A stretch of 64,000 nt of DNA from NCBI GenBank assembly GCA_902789735.1, contig CADAOZ010000006.1:62001-126000 (forward strand). Direction: 5' to 3'. Made by a program: the position numbers and the translations under genes. Below the pieces are notes generated by a model, which saw nothing but the letters and a program-made list of their open reading frames with translations, did not search any database and was not told where the DNA came from. Source of the stretch: an uncultured Lachnospiraceae bacterium. GTDB lineage: Bacteria; Bacillota; Clostridia; Lachnospirales; Lachnospiraceae. Position 1 is the first letter of the stretch. Each line of letters starts with the position of its first letter. Below, one piece after another: positions 8,265 to 16,696 of the stretch.

Positions 8265-9164
8265 TTATCTGTAATTATAGGCACTAAATCCTCTGGTCGT
8301 GTAATTCTGTCTTCCCATGGCTTCAAAAGCCTGCCTGTTGCCGGTGACAAAACTGATGATCGTCAGATCATAGACAGCACCAGCGACGCCCAGAAGTCCG
8401 CCGAATAATACATTCAGGATCAGAAAGACGATAACAAGGGTCTGGCTGCTTTCCATCGCCGCAACGATTCCTGTAGGATCCCGATAATACTGTTCCGCCA
8501 TTTTTTTCTTCTTCATGCTCTGGATAATATTCCAGATTCCCAGGCCAATGGTCGTAAGGCCATAGCCAAAGAACATAATCAAAGGAAGTCCGATGACGCA
8601 CTGATAAATACCAAGGATCAGCCAGATGGTCGAACTTATTTTCATTTTTGAGGCAAACTTGTCCAGAAGCGCAGACGCTGTACCCCCTTGATAAGCCTGA
8701 TAAGAATCCCTGCCGCCATAGCCCTGGTCTCCGCCGAAAGGCTGCGCATTCCGGTCGGCGCGGCTTTCATTCAGCGGCTTTCCGCAGTATTCACAAAAAG
8801 CGGCAACACTTTCATTCATCGTCCCGCAGAAGCGGCATCTTTTACCGGCGTTCTGACTGCCATCCTGCATGCCATAGTGATTCTGCGGTCCTTGTCCGGG
8901 TCTTGCCTGGCCGGAATAGCTGCCTGCAGCATCCTGATTTCTGGTATCCCGTACCTGGGTATAGAATTCGGAAGGATCCACTTCCTGAAAACCATTGCTG
9001 CCGCCCATTCCCTGCAGGTTGCCGTTTCCATCGTGCCGGCTGTTCGAACCGTTTATAGCTGCCGGATAATTGTACTGATCCGCAGCCCGAAAAGGCTGAT
9101 TGCATTTCAAACAAATATGTGCCCAATCTGTATTGGAAGCACCACAGTTACTGCAAATTTTCAT
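8265..9164 (-). CDS. Double zinc-ribbon membrane protein of unknown function (II)
   Basis: 299 residues. An N-terminal ribbon CSNCG...CLKCN (residues 4-21) is followed by a Gly/Gln/Asn-rich linker, a second ribbon CRFCG...CEYCG (about residues 109-126), and a C-terminal part with three or four hydrophobic helices joined by a basic KKKK loop. The ATG at 9164 has a GAGGTGG site. Same-strand order and shared architecture with 7030-8097 suggest a two-gene unit; the role is unknown. Confidence 0.7.
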   Translation of the reverse strand: MKICSNCGASNTDWAHICLKCNQPFRAADQYNYPAAINGSNSRHDGNGNLQGMGGSNGFQEVDPSEFYTQVRDTRNQDAAGSYSGQARPGQGPQNHYGMQDGSQNAGKRCRFCGTMNESVAAFCEYCGKPLNESRADRNAQPFGGDQGYGGRDSYQAYQGGTASALLDKFASKMKISSTIWLILGIYQCVIGLPLIMFFGYGLTTIGLGIWNIIQSMKKKKMAEQYYRDPTGIVAAMESSQTLVIVFLILNVLFGGLLGVAGAVYDLTIISFVTGNRQAFEAMGRQNYTTRGFSAYNYR

Positions 9165-9276
9165 ATGATTTCCACCTCTCTACATCCTATTACAATTTTA
9201 AAGTCTTTTTTTCCAACCATCTTATCTTGTAAATCAAGTATATCACCTGCGGATCTTTTTATTTTTTTACAAAATG

Positions 9277-9335
9277 CGTCAGCGACCCCAGAGGTGGTTA
9301 ACCACCTCTGGGGTCGCTGACGGGGTCGCTGGCGG
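9277..9335. repeat. 46-bp perfect palindrome built from the CCCCAGAGGT core
   Basis: Bases 9277-9322 are a perfect 23+23 inverted repeat centred on GGTTAACC, with arms CGTCAGCGACCCCAGAGGT and its complement. A partial third copy (GGGGTCGCTGGCGG) follows. It lies 19 bases past the carB stop. In the carB direction the next bases are GCATTTTGT, a weak T tract, so it may act as a terminator. Confidence 0.9.
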
Positions 9336-9340
9336 ATGAC

Positions 9341-12300
9341 TCAAATGGGCATGACGCCGATGGTCATTTCCTCCAGGACGTCCAGCAGGACGCGGACTGT
9401 GTCCAGGGACGTGAACATGGTGACCCGGTGTTCGCTGGCGCATTTCCGGATGGCCGCGCCATCTTCATAATGAACGCCGGACAGAATGGCCCGGGTGTTG
9501 ACCACGTAGCTGACATAGCCGGCCCGGATGGAATCCAGAATTTCCGTACTGCCCTCACTCAGTTTGCGGCGCAGTTTTACCCTGACGCCATGCTCCCTCA
9601 TATACTCGGCTGTCATTGTAGTCGCCTCTAAATTAAAACCCATGTCATAGAAGCGTCTGGCAAGGGGAAGGGCTTCCGCCTTGTCCTCATCCGCGAGAGT
9701 GAAGATCACAGTGCCGTAATTCTGGACCCGGATTCCGGAGGCTGTCAGGGCCTTATACATGGCCCGGTGCAGCTTAAAGTCATAGCCGATGGCTTCACCT
9801 GTGGATTTCATTTCGGGGGACAGGTAAGCATCCATTCCGGAAAGTTTGGAAAAAGAGAATACCGGAACTTTAACGAACCACTTCTGTCCCGGTTCGGGAC
9901 AAAGATCTGTAATGCCCTGCTCCTTTAATGAAATCCCCAGGCTTACCCTGGCCGCCATATCAGGCAGGGGCCATCCTGTCGCCTTGGATAGAAAAGGCAC
10001 CGTCCTGGATGACCGGGGATTGACTTCGATGATGTAGACTTCATCATCCCGGTCGACGATGAACTGGATGTTAAAGAGTCCCCGGATGCCGATTCCCAGG
10101 CCCAGGCGCTCTGTATATGTCCGGATGGTCCGGCGGACCTTTTCGGAAACGCTGAAAGTCGGATAGACGCTGATGGAATCTCCGGAGTGGATGCCTGTCC
10201 TCTCGACCAGCTCCATGATACCGGGGATAAATACCTGCTCGCCGTCACAGACCGCGTCCACTTCCAGTTCCTTACCGGAAATATAGCGGTCCACCAGGAC
10301 AGGCCTGTCCTCGTCGATCTCAACGGCCGTCTGCAGGTAGCGGCGCATCTCCTTCTCCCCGGATACGATCTGCATGGCTCTGCCGCCCAGGACAAAGCTG
10401 GGCCTTACCAGCACCGGATATCCGATGGATTTGGCAGCCTCTATCCCATCCTCGACGCAGGTCACGGCCATGCCCCGGGGCTCTGGAATACCAAGTTCAT
10501 GCAGGAGTTTTTCAAAAAGATCCCGGTCCTCCGCCCGGTCGATGGCTTCACAGCCGGTGCCGATCAGGTTTACGCCCCTTTGATGCAGGGGCTCTGCCAG
10601 GTTGACGGCAGTCTGGCCGCCCAGAGTGACGATCACGCCCATGGGCTTTTCCAGTTCAATGATATTCATCACGTCTTCCGGACACAGGGGCTCAAAATAC
10701 AGCTTGTCGGACGTGGTATAGTCCGTCGAGACAGTTTCGGGGTTGTTATTGATAACGATTGCTTCATATCCTTCTTCTTTAATGGTCCGGACTGCGTGCA
10801 CGGTGGAATAGTCAAATTCCACGCCCTGACCGATCCGGATGGGTCCGGCTCCCAGCACGATCACACTGGGCCGGTCCGAGATGACAGATTCGTTCTCTCC
10901 TTCATAAGTGGAATAAAAGTATGGAACATAGCTTTCAAATTCGGAAGCACATGTATCGATCATCTTGTATACCGGGAATATCCCTTCCTGTTTGCGCAGA
11001 GCGAAGACCTGCTCCTCCGGCATCTGCCAGAAGGATGCGATGGCGGCGTCTGAGAATCCCATCCGCTTGGCTTCCCGCAATATTCCCACGTCTCCCCTGT
11101 TTTCCCGCAGGATCTCCTCTTCTTCCATGATGTTTGCGATCTTATCCAGGAAGAAGCGGTCAATACAAGTCCTTTCGGCAATCTGTCCGGCTGATACCTG
11201 TCGGCGCAGCAGTTCTGCAACAGCATAGATTCTGTCGCCGGATCCCTGCAAGACTCTGTCCCAGAGCGTTTCCAAAGAAGCGCTTTCATATTTGGCGAGC
11301 CGCAGGTGCGGCGTTCCGCACTCCAGAGACCGGACCGCTTTGAGCAGGCTCTCCTCAAAGGTCCTGCCCACGCTCATGGTCTCTCCCGTCGCTTTCATCT
11401 GGGTGCCCAGGTTCTGGTCGGCATCGGTAAATTTGTCGAAGGGAAAACGGGGCATCTTGGTGACGATATAGTCCAAAGCCGGTTCGAAGCAGGCAGGCGT
11501 ATTGGCCAGCTGTATTTCATCCAGGGTCAGGCCGACGCTGATCCTTGCCGAGACCGCGGCGATCGGATAGCCGGAAGCTTTGGAGGCCAGGGCGGAGGAC
11601 CGGGAGACTCTGGGGTTGACTTCGATCAGGTAGTACTGGAAAGAGGCGGGATCCAGCGCGAACTGGACGTTGCAACCGCCTTCCACCCGCAGGGCCCGGA
11701 TCAGCTTCAGGGCGCTGTCCCGGAGCATATGGTATTCCCGGTCTGTCAGGGTCTGAGAGGGACATACGACGATGGAGTCGCCGGTATGGATGCCGACCGG
11801 ATCCAGGTTCTCCATGTTGCAGACCGTGACCGCGTTGTCCGCAGCGTCCCGGATCACTTCATATTCAATCTCTTTAAAGCCTTTGACGCTCTTTTCGACC
11901 AGTACCTCGCTGACAGGTGAAAGGTCCAGGCCCGCCTGCAGCAGCTCCTCCAGCTGGGCCGGGTTGTCCGCGAAGCCGCCGCCGGTCCCGCCCAGGGTAA
12001 AAGCAGGCCGCAGGACCACCGGATAGCCGATCTGATCTGCTGCTTTCCGGCCTTCCTCCAGGCTGTGGACCACGATGGAAGGCAGGACCGGTTCCCCCAG
12101 GCGGACGCAGAGATCCCGAAAGGATTCCCGGTCCTCTGCCATTTCTATGGAAGCGGAATCGGTTCCCAGCAGCTCGCAGCCGCACTCCGACAGGACGCCT
12201 TTTTTCTCCAGCTGCATGGCCAGGTTCAGGCCGGTCTGGCCGCCGATCCCGGGCAGGATGGCGTCCGGCCGTTCCCGCCGGATGATCCTGGCTACGTATT

Positions 12301-12514
12301 CCAGGTTCAGGGGTTCCATATAGACCCGGTCCGCCACGGATTTATCTGTCATGATGGTGGCCGGATTGGAATTACAAAGAATGACTTCATAGCCTTCCTC
12401 CTTCAGGGCCAGGCAGGCCTGGGTCCCCGCATAGTCGAATTCCGCCGCCTGCCCTATGATAATGGGGCCGGAGCCGATCACCAGTATTTTTTTCAGGTCA
12501 GTTCTTTTGGGCAT
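9341..12514 (-). CDS. carB: Carbamoyl-phosphate synthase large subunit
   Basis: 1057 residues, the family's usual length. Two homologous halves each carry an ATP-grasp domain: the N-terminal half makes carboxyphosphate and carbamate, the C-terminal half (restarting near VIVLGAGPIRIGQGVEFDYS, about residue 555) phosphorylates carbamate. A methylglyoxal-synthase-like allosteric domain closes the protein. It uses ammonia delivered from CarA to make carbamoyl phosphate for pyrimidines and arginine. The start MPKRTDLKKILVIGSGPI is the canonical N-terminus and is preceded by AAAGGAAAAAAGC. It follows carA after 181 bases containing a 23-bp triple repeat, so operon structure is likely but not tight. 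Confidence 0.97.
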   Translation of the reverse strand: MPKRTDLKKILVIGSGPIIIGQAAEFDYAGTQACLALKEEGYEVILCNSNPATIMTDKSVADRVYMEPLNLEYVARIIRRERPDAILPGIGGQTGLNLAMQLEKKGVLSECGCELLGTDSASIEMAEDRESFRDLCVRLGEPVLPSIVVHSLEEGRKAADQIGYPVVLRPAFTLGGTGGGFADNPAQLEELLQAGLDLSPVSEVLVEKSVKGFKEIEYEVIRDAADNAVTVCNMENLDPVGIHTGDSIVVCPSQTLTDREYHMLRDSALKLIRALRVEGGCNVQFALDPASFQYYLIEVNPRVSRSSALASKASGYPIAAVSARISVGLTLDEIQLANTPACFEPALDYIVTKMPRFPFDKFTDADQNLGTQMKATGETMSVGRTFEESLLKAVRSLECGTPHLRLAKYESASLETLWDRVLQGSGDRIYAVAELLRRQVSAGQIAERTCIDRFFLDKIANIMEEEEILRENRGDVGILREAKRMGFSDAAIASFWQMPEEQVFALRKQEGIFPVYKMIDTCASEFESYVPYFYSTYEGENESVISDRPSVIVLGAGPIRIGQGVEFDYSTVHAVRTIKEEGYEAIVINNNPETVSTDYTTSDKLYFEPLCPEDVMNIIELEKPMGVIVTLGGQTAVNLAEPLHQRGVNLIGTGCEAIDRAEDRDLFEKLLHELGIPEPRGMAVTCVEDGIEAAKSIGYPVLVRPSFVLGGRAMQIVSGEKEMRRYLQTAVEIDEDRPVLVDRYISGKELEVDAVCDGEQVFIPGIMELVERTGIHSGDSISVYPTFSVSEKVRRTIRTYTERLGLGIGIRGLFNIQFIVDRDDEVYIIEVNPRSSRTVPFLSKATGWPLPDMAARVSLGISLKEQGITDLCPEPGQKWFVKVPVFSFSKLSGMDAYLSPEMKSTGEAIGYDFKLHRAMYKALTASGIRVQNYGTVIFTLADEDKAEALPLARRFYDMGFNLEATTMTAEYMREHGVRVKLRRKLSEGSTEILDSIRAGYVSYVVNTRAILSGVHYEDGAAIRKCASEHRVTMFTSLDTVRVLLDVLEEMTIGVMPI

Positions 12515-12575
12515 GCTTTTTTCCTTTCGCCTTCACTCCACGGCTGATCCGGAAAGAACAATGGTACACTGCATT

Positions 12576-12644
12576 TGCTGCAGAAATATCTCATTCATTG
12601 CTGCAGGAATATCTCATTCATTGCTGCAGGAATATCTCATTCGT
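12576..12644. repeat. Three 23-bp tandem repeats between carA and carB
   Basis: Units at 12576-12598, 12599-12621 and 12622-12644 start TGCTGCAG(A/G)AATATC and are almost identical. A further duplicated word, CATC(A/G)GTTTCAGAAA, occurs at 12708 inside the carA 3' end and at 12667 downstream of the stop. Confidence 0.85.
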
Positions 12645-12695
12645 TATAGCAGCTCCTCTAAATCCGCATCGGTTTCAGAAACTCTTTGTTTGGCT

Positions 12696-13787
12696 TCAGG
12701 AACTTTCCATCAGTTTCAGAAATTCATCAAATAAGTAAGCGCTGTCATGAGGACCGGGAGAGCTTTCGGGATGATACTGAACGCTGAAGATCCGGTCCGC
12801 TTCACAGCTTACTCCTTCTACTGTCCCATCCAGCAGGTTCCTGTGGGTGACGGTCAGGCCTGTTCCCGCAAGACTGTCTTCTTCCACGGCATAGGAGTGA
12901 TTCTGGGAGGTGATCTCAATCCTGCCGGTCAGCAGATTCCTGACCGGATGGTTGCCTCCCCGGTGGCCGAACTTCAGCTTGTAGGTGGAGGCGCCGCAGG
13001 CCAGGGAAATGATCTGATGGCCCAGGCAGATGCCGAAGACGGGATATTTCCCGCGCAGGGTCCGGACCAGCTCAATGGCTTCTTTCACATCTGTCGGGTC
13101 TCCCGGCCCATTGGAAAGGAAGACGCCGTCAGGCCTGCAGGCGGCCACTTCTTCTGCTGTGGCATTCCAGGGAAAAACAGTCAGGCTGCATCCCCGACGC
13201 AGCAGAGACCTGAGGATATTTTCCTTCATGCCCAGATCAATGGCCGCGATATGATATCTGGCCCCGACGTTGTAATAGTTCTCCCGGTACTTTCGGCTGA
13301 CTCTGGATACCGCGTCGGTCGGAAGTTCTGTTTCTCTGAGGATCTTCATGGCTTCTTCCGAAGGTGTATCTGCGTCTGTAAGCAGAGCCTTTGACGTGCC
13401 TTCCTTACGGATCCGGCGGACCAGCTCCCTTGTGTCCGCCCCGGTCATGCCCGGAATCTCAAAGGCCTGCATCACACGGGAAAGGCTGTACCTGCTGCGG
13501 AAATTGGAAGGGCTGTCATTATAATCCCGGACGATCAGGCCGCCGATGGTGGGGCGGGCTGTTTCAAAATCGTCCTGATTGATGCCGTAATTGCCAATCA
13601 GGGGATAAGCCATGACAACGAACTGGTCCGTATAGGAAGGGTCTGACAGAATTTCCTGATAGCCGACAGGGGAAGTATTGAACACCAGCTCGCAGACCCT
13701 GCTGCCGGTCTCTCTGCCGAAACTTTGTCCGAAGTATTGGCTGCCGTCCGGCAGGACCAGTTTTCTTGCTTTTGCCTGATAGATCAT
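12696..13787 (-). CDS. carA: Carbamoyl-phosphate synthase small subunit (glutaminase)
   Basis: 363 residues started at the ATG at 13787 (MIYQAKARKLVLPDG), which has AGGAGC upstream; the frame is open 22 codons further but this is the family N-terminus. The C-terminal class I glutamine amidotransferase domain shows the nucleophile segment FGICLGHQ and the His-Glu segment SVQYHPESSPGPHD. It hydrolyses glutamine and channels ammonia to CarB. It lies between pyrG and carB on the minus strand. Confidence 0.97.
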   Translation of the reverse strand: MIYQAKARKLVLPDGSQYFGQSFGRETGSRVCELVFNTSPVGYQEILSDPSYTDQFVVMAYPLIGNYGINQDDFETARPTIGGLIVRDYNDSPSNFRSRYSLSRVMQAFEIPGMTGADTRELVRRIRKEGTSKALLTDADTPSEEAMKILRETELPTDAVSRVSRKYRENYYNVGARYHIAAIDLGMKENILRSLLRRGCSLTVFPWNATAEEVAACRPDGVFLSNGPGDPTDVKEAIELVRTLRGKYPVFGICLGHQIISLACGASTYKLKFGHRGGNHPVRNLLTGRIEITSQNHSYAVEEDSLAGTGLTVTHRNLLDGTVEGVSCEADRIFSVQYHPESSPGPHDSAYLFDEFLKLMESS

Positions 13788-13790
13788 GAA

Positions 13791-13830
13791 TATGCTCCTG
13801 TATGCTTCTGTATGCTTTTGTATGCCGGCT
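13791..13830 (-). repeat. 10-bp repeats overlapping the carA ribosome-binding site
   Basis: Four decamers in the leader read, on the carA strand, CAGGAGCATA, CAGAAGCATA, CAAAAGCATA and a diverged copy. Only the one nearest the ATG keeps the AGGAG core, so the working ribosome site is one member of the array. Confidence 0.65.
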
Positions 13831-13872
13831 GTTTCTGCCGGACTGAATTTCAATCATTAACAGTCATAAAAT

Positions 13873-13983
13873 ATGCAAGCCATTGCATAACAGGAACCAG
13901 TTGAAAGTTCCCGGATATACCGGCTGTTTATTTCCGGGCTTAATTCCTGGGCCTAATTCCCGAGCTTAATTCCCGGGCTTAAA
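13873..13983. repeat. Inverted repeat and 13-bp tandem repeats upstream of carA
   Basis: ATGCAA-gcca-TTGCAT at 13873-13888 is a small dyad that could be an operator, though no regulator is suggested by the sequence. From 13931 to 13983 four copies of a 13-bp word like TTCCCGGGCTTAA lie head to tail just beyond the pyrG stop. Confidence 0.6.
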
Positions 13984-14001
13984 ATACTGCAATGACACGG
14001 C

Positions 14002-15597
14002 TTATTTTTTGAGGGAATGCCGGACCAGTTCCCGGAACAGGGGATGGGCCTTATCCGGCCTGGATTTGAATTCGGGATGGAACTGGACGCCCACATGGAA
14101 ACGGCAGCCGGCGGCTTCCACTGCCTCGACCAGGGTCCCGTCCGGAGAAGTGCCGCTGACGGTCAGTCCCGCCTTCTCCAGCTGCTGCCGATATGTATTG
14201 TTGAATTCAAAACGATGTCTGTGGCGTTCGGAAATCTCCGGTGCGCTGTAAGCCCTCTCCAGAACGGTTCCCGGAAACACCTTACAGGGATAGGCACCCA
14301 GACGCATGGTCCCGCCTTTTCGCAGAATCGCCACCTGCTCTTCCATCAGATCTATGACGCAGTGTTCTCCCTGGGGATCAAACTCCCGGCTGTTCGCGTC
14401 CGCGATGCCGAGTACGTTTCTGGCATACTCAATGACGGAGACCTGCATGCCCAGACATATGCCAAGATAGGGGATATCATGCTGCCTGGCATAGCCGCAG
14501 GCCAGGATCATGCCTTCAATGCCCCGGTCTCCGAAGCCGCCCGGGACCAGAATGCCGTCGGCCGCCTGCAGCTGTTCCTCCAGGTTCTGCTCCGTCAGGT
14601 GTTCGGAATCGATCCAGAGGACTTCAACTTCTGTATCATTCTCATAACCGCCGTGATAAAGGGCTTCCCGCACGGACAGGTAGGAATCGTGCAGTCCCAC
14701 ATATTTCCCTACAATGGCAATCCTGGTATGCCGGCTGGGATGATGGATTCGCTGTACCATTTCCTCCCAGGCAGACAGGCCGGTCATTTCTCCGGACAGC
14801 CCAAGTTCCCGGCAGACCACAGTGTCCAGGCCGTGCCGGTGCAGCATCAGAGGCGCCTCATAGAGACAGTCCATGGTATTGTTTTCGATGACGCAGTCCT
14901 TTTTCACGTTGCAGAACAGGGCGATTTTATCTTTGATGCTCTGTTCCAGCGGACGGTCCACCCGGGTCACGATCAGATCCGGATGAATACCCAGGGCCTG
15001 CAGTTCCTTGACGGAATGCTGGGTAGGCTTGGATTTGTGTTCATTGGATCCGCTCAGCCAGGGTACCAGGGTCACATGGATGAAGAGGCAGTTCTCATGC
15101 CCCTGCTCCAGGGAGACCTGACGGATGGCTTCGATGAACGGCTGTCCTTCAATATCTCCGATCGTGCCGCCGATCTCTGTGATCAGGACGTCGGCGCCGG
15201 AATCCTGGGCACCCATGTATATGAAATGCTTGATCTCATCTGTTATGTGGGGAATCACCTGCACTGTCTGTCCCAGATATTCCCCTTTGCGCTCCCGGTT
15301 CAGTACATTCCAGTAGACTCTGCCGCTGGTCAGATTCGAGTAGCGGGTCAGGTTTTCATCCGTGAAACGCTCATAATGGCCCAGATCCAAGTCCGTTTCC
15401 GCCCCGTCGTCTGTGACAAAGACTTCGCCGTGCTGAAAAGGGCTCATGGTCCCGGGATCCACATTCATATAGGGGTCCAGCTTCTGGGAGGCTACGCGCA
15501 GGCCGCGCATTTTGAGCAGCCGCCCCAGAGACGCAGCTGTGATTCCTTTGCCAAGTCCGGAGACAACGCCTCCTGTTACAAAAATATACTTAGACAC
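14002..15597 (-). CDS. pyrG: CTP synthase (glutamine-hydrolysing)
   Basis: 531 residues. GTG at 15597 is chosen: GGAGGG lies 6-7 bases ahead and the product begins [17 protein letters not shown], the universal CTP synthase N-terminus. The frame stays open for another 68 codons upstream only because it runs through the leader repeat array. The N-terminal amidoligase domain (UTP/ATP sites, [19 protein letters not shown]-type region with L replacing the first residues) is followed by a class I amidotransferase domain with GICLGMQ and a C-terminal His/Glu ([10 protein letters not shown]). It aminates UTP to CTP with glutamine. It has its own promoter and an attenuator-like leader. Confidence 0.97.
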   Translation of the reverse strand: MSKYIFVTGGVVSGLGKGITAASLGRLLKMRGLRVASQKLDPYMNVDPGTMSPFQHGEVFVTDDGAETDLDLGHYERFTDENLTRYSNLTSGRVYWNVLNRERKGEYLGQTVQVIPHITDEIKHFIYMGAQDSGADVLITEIGGTIGDIEGQPFIEAIRQVSLEQGHENCLFIHVTLVPWLSGSNEHKSKPTQHSVKELQALGIHPDLIVTRVDRPLEQSIKDKIALFCNVKKDCVIENNTMDCLYEAPLMLHRHGLDTVVCRELGLSGEMTGLSAWEEMVQRIHHPSRHTRIAIVGKYVGLHDSYLSVREALYHGGYENDTEVEVLWIDSEHLTEQNLEEQLQAADGILVPGGFGDRGIEGMILACGYARQHDIPYLGICLGMQVSVIEYARNVLGIADANSREFDPQGEHCVIDLMEEQVAILRKGGTMRLGAYPCKVFPGTVLERAYSAPEISERHRHRFEFNNTYRQQLEKAGLTVSGTSPDGTLVEAVEAAGCRFHVGVQFHPEFKSRPDKAHPLFRELVRHSLKK

Positions 15598-15621
15598 TTT
15601 TTTCCCTCCAATTCCCGGCAT

Positions 15622-15795
15622 GCTTGTTTGCCACCTCTGTGTTTGCCACCTCTGGGGTCGTTTGCCGGTCTCCTTGTTTGCCACCTCTGGGGTCGTTTGC
15701 CGTTCTGGGGTCGTTTGCCGTTGTTTGCCACCTCTGGTTTGCCACCTCTGGGGTCGTTTGCCGTTGTTTGCCACCTCTGGGGTCGTTTGCCGGTT
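15622..15795. repeat. ACCTCTGGGGTC-core repeat array in the pyrG leader, GTTTGCC flanks
   Basis: About five copies of GTTTGCCACCTCTGGGGTC and partial units (GTTTGCCG, GTTTGCCACCTCT) are stacked between the leader terminator and the pyrG ribosome site. They would be transcribed as part of the pyrG 5' untranslated region. The core is the same as in the arrays near 6.9, 9.3, 16.0 and 31.4-31.7 kb, but the GTTTGCC flank is private to this locus. Confidence 0.88.
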
Positions 15796-15803
15796 TCGCA
15801 CAA

Positions 15804-15860
15804 TAAAAAAGACAAAGACCCCTTTTCTGTAATGTTACAGAAAAGACGCCTTTGCCTTTT
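15804..15860 (-). promoter_or_regulatory. pyrG leader: ANTAR-type hairpin nested in an intrinsic terminator
   Basis: Starting about 8 bases after the predicted -10, the minus-strand leader forms a 7-bp hairpin, AAAAGGC/GTCTTTT, with hexaloop AAAGGC (15841-15860). The same bases are the 5' arm of a terminator of about 22 bp with one mismatch (15811-15856), followed by CTTTTTTATT. The two structures exclude each other. A at loop position 1 and G at position 4 are the bases ANTAR proteins are known to recognise. Binding by the ANTAR protein encoded at 16003-16587 would let transcription pass into pyrG. Confidence 0.7.
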
Positions 15861-15868
15861 CAACCGAT

Positions 15869-15897
15869 ATCTTACTACTACCGGTGGCAGGTGTCAA
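15869..15897 (-). promoter_or_regulatory. pyrG: pyrG promoter
   Basis: Minus-strand TTGACA (15892-15897), 17-bp spacer, TAAGAT (15869-15874). The predicted start lies a few bases before the leader hairpin. The 405-base gap 15598-16002 contains only this promoter, the leader, the repeat array and the short array at 15953. Confidence 0.85.
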
Positions 15898-15952
15898 GAA
15901 TATGATTTTAGTGCGTCAGTGCACAATCGCGTCAGAGTGCCAGTGTGTCGGT

Positions 15953-16002
15953 CAACGACCCCAGAGGTGATTGGCCGGGGTGATTGGCCAGGGGTGATTG
16001 AC
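15953..16002. repeat. Repeats directly after the ANTAR gene stop
   Basis: On the gene strand, GGCCAATCACCCC-like words occur three times right after the stop codon and merge into one copy of the CACCTCTGGGGTCGTTGACC core. Confidence 0.75.
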
Positions 16003-16587
16003 TCAGCAACGGCCGTGCAGGATATTTTCCGCCGTCTCCCGCTTGCTGAGGCACATGTCCATGGACAGTTTCTGGATGTATCTGTGGGCTTCTTCTTCAC
16101 TCATGCCGCGGGATTCAATGAGGGCCCATTTGGCTCTGTTCACCAGGCGGATCTCTTCCATCTTTTCCTCCAGGGTCATGGTCTTTTTCTGCATGCCCCG
16201 CAGTCTCTCCCGGACGCTGCACATGGAATCCAGAAGCTGCTTGAAGACGGACCGTTCCATGGGTCTTCTGGTGACCAGGACCCCGTGGACGGACATGGCG
16301 GACCGGATCTCGTCATACATGTCGCTTCTGACCAGCAGGAGAGCCACGCGCTCACTGTCTATACAGACATCCACAGCAAGCTTCCTGCCGAACTCGTCCG
16401 GCAGAGGCGCGTTGATGATGACGAGATCGTAATCTCTGTCGGCCAGGATACGCCGGGCTCTGGCCGCGGAGTCTGCCACTGTGACCGGCTCAAACCGTTC
16501 CGGAGGGAAGTAGGGCATGAGCGCGGTATTTATTTTTTTGGCTGCCGATACCAGCAGTACACTGTAGATTGGCCTTGCCCCTGTCAT
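16003..16587 (-). CDS. ANTAR-domain transcription antitermination regulator
   Basis: 194 residues from the ATG at 16587 (AGGAAACTGAC upstream). Residues 1-125 have a response-regulator-like fold, but the phosphoacceptor position is Asn59 (LVIINAPLP, where LDxxMP is usual) and the conserved Lys is Arg (TRRPM), so phosphorylation is unlikely. A helical linker is followed by an ANTAR domain at about 137-192 (EEKMEEIRLVNRAKWALIES, then GMSEEEAHRYIQKLSMDMCL). ANTAR proteins bind hexaloop hairpins in leader RNA and block intrinsic terminators. It sits 109 bases downstream of glnA on the same strand and next to pyrG, whose leader has a matching hairpin. How it senses nitrogen is unknown; contact with GlnA is one possibility. 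Confidence 0.9.
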   Translation of the reverse strand: MTGARPIYSVLLVSAAKKINTALMPYFPPERFEPVTVADSAARARRILADRDYDLVIINAPLPDEFGRKLAVDVCIDSERVALLLVRSDMYDEIRSAMSVHGVLVTRRPMERSVFKQLLDSMCSVRERLRGMQKKTMTLEEKMEEIRLVNRAKWALIESRGMSEEEAHRYIQKLSMDMCLSKRETAENILHGRC

Positions 16588-16696
16588 GTCAGTTTCCTTC
16601 CGCTGCGTCTTCCAGGCCGGCTCCAAAGCTGCGCAGCAATACGCTGCCGAGCGTCCGGTCTTAAAGGTTTTGACTGCCTTCTTTCCGACAGCCTTT

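Noticed and set aside
15598-15801. Longer PyrG with a 68-residue N-terminal extension
   Set aside because: The extension translates the leader repeats; the GTG with GGAGGG at 15597 gives the universal PyrG N-terminus.
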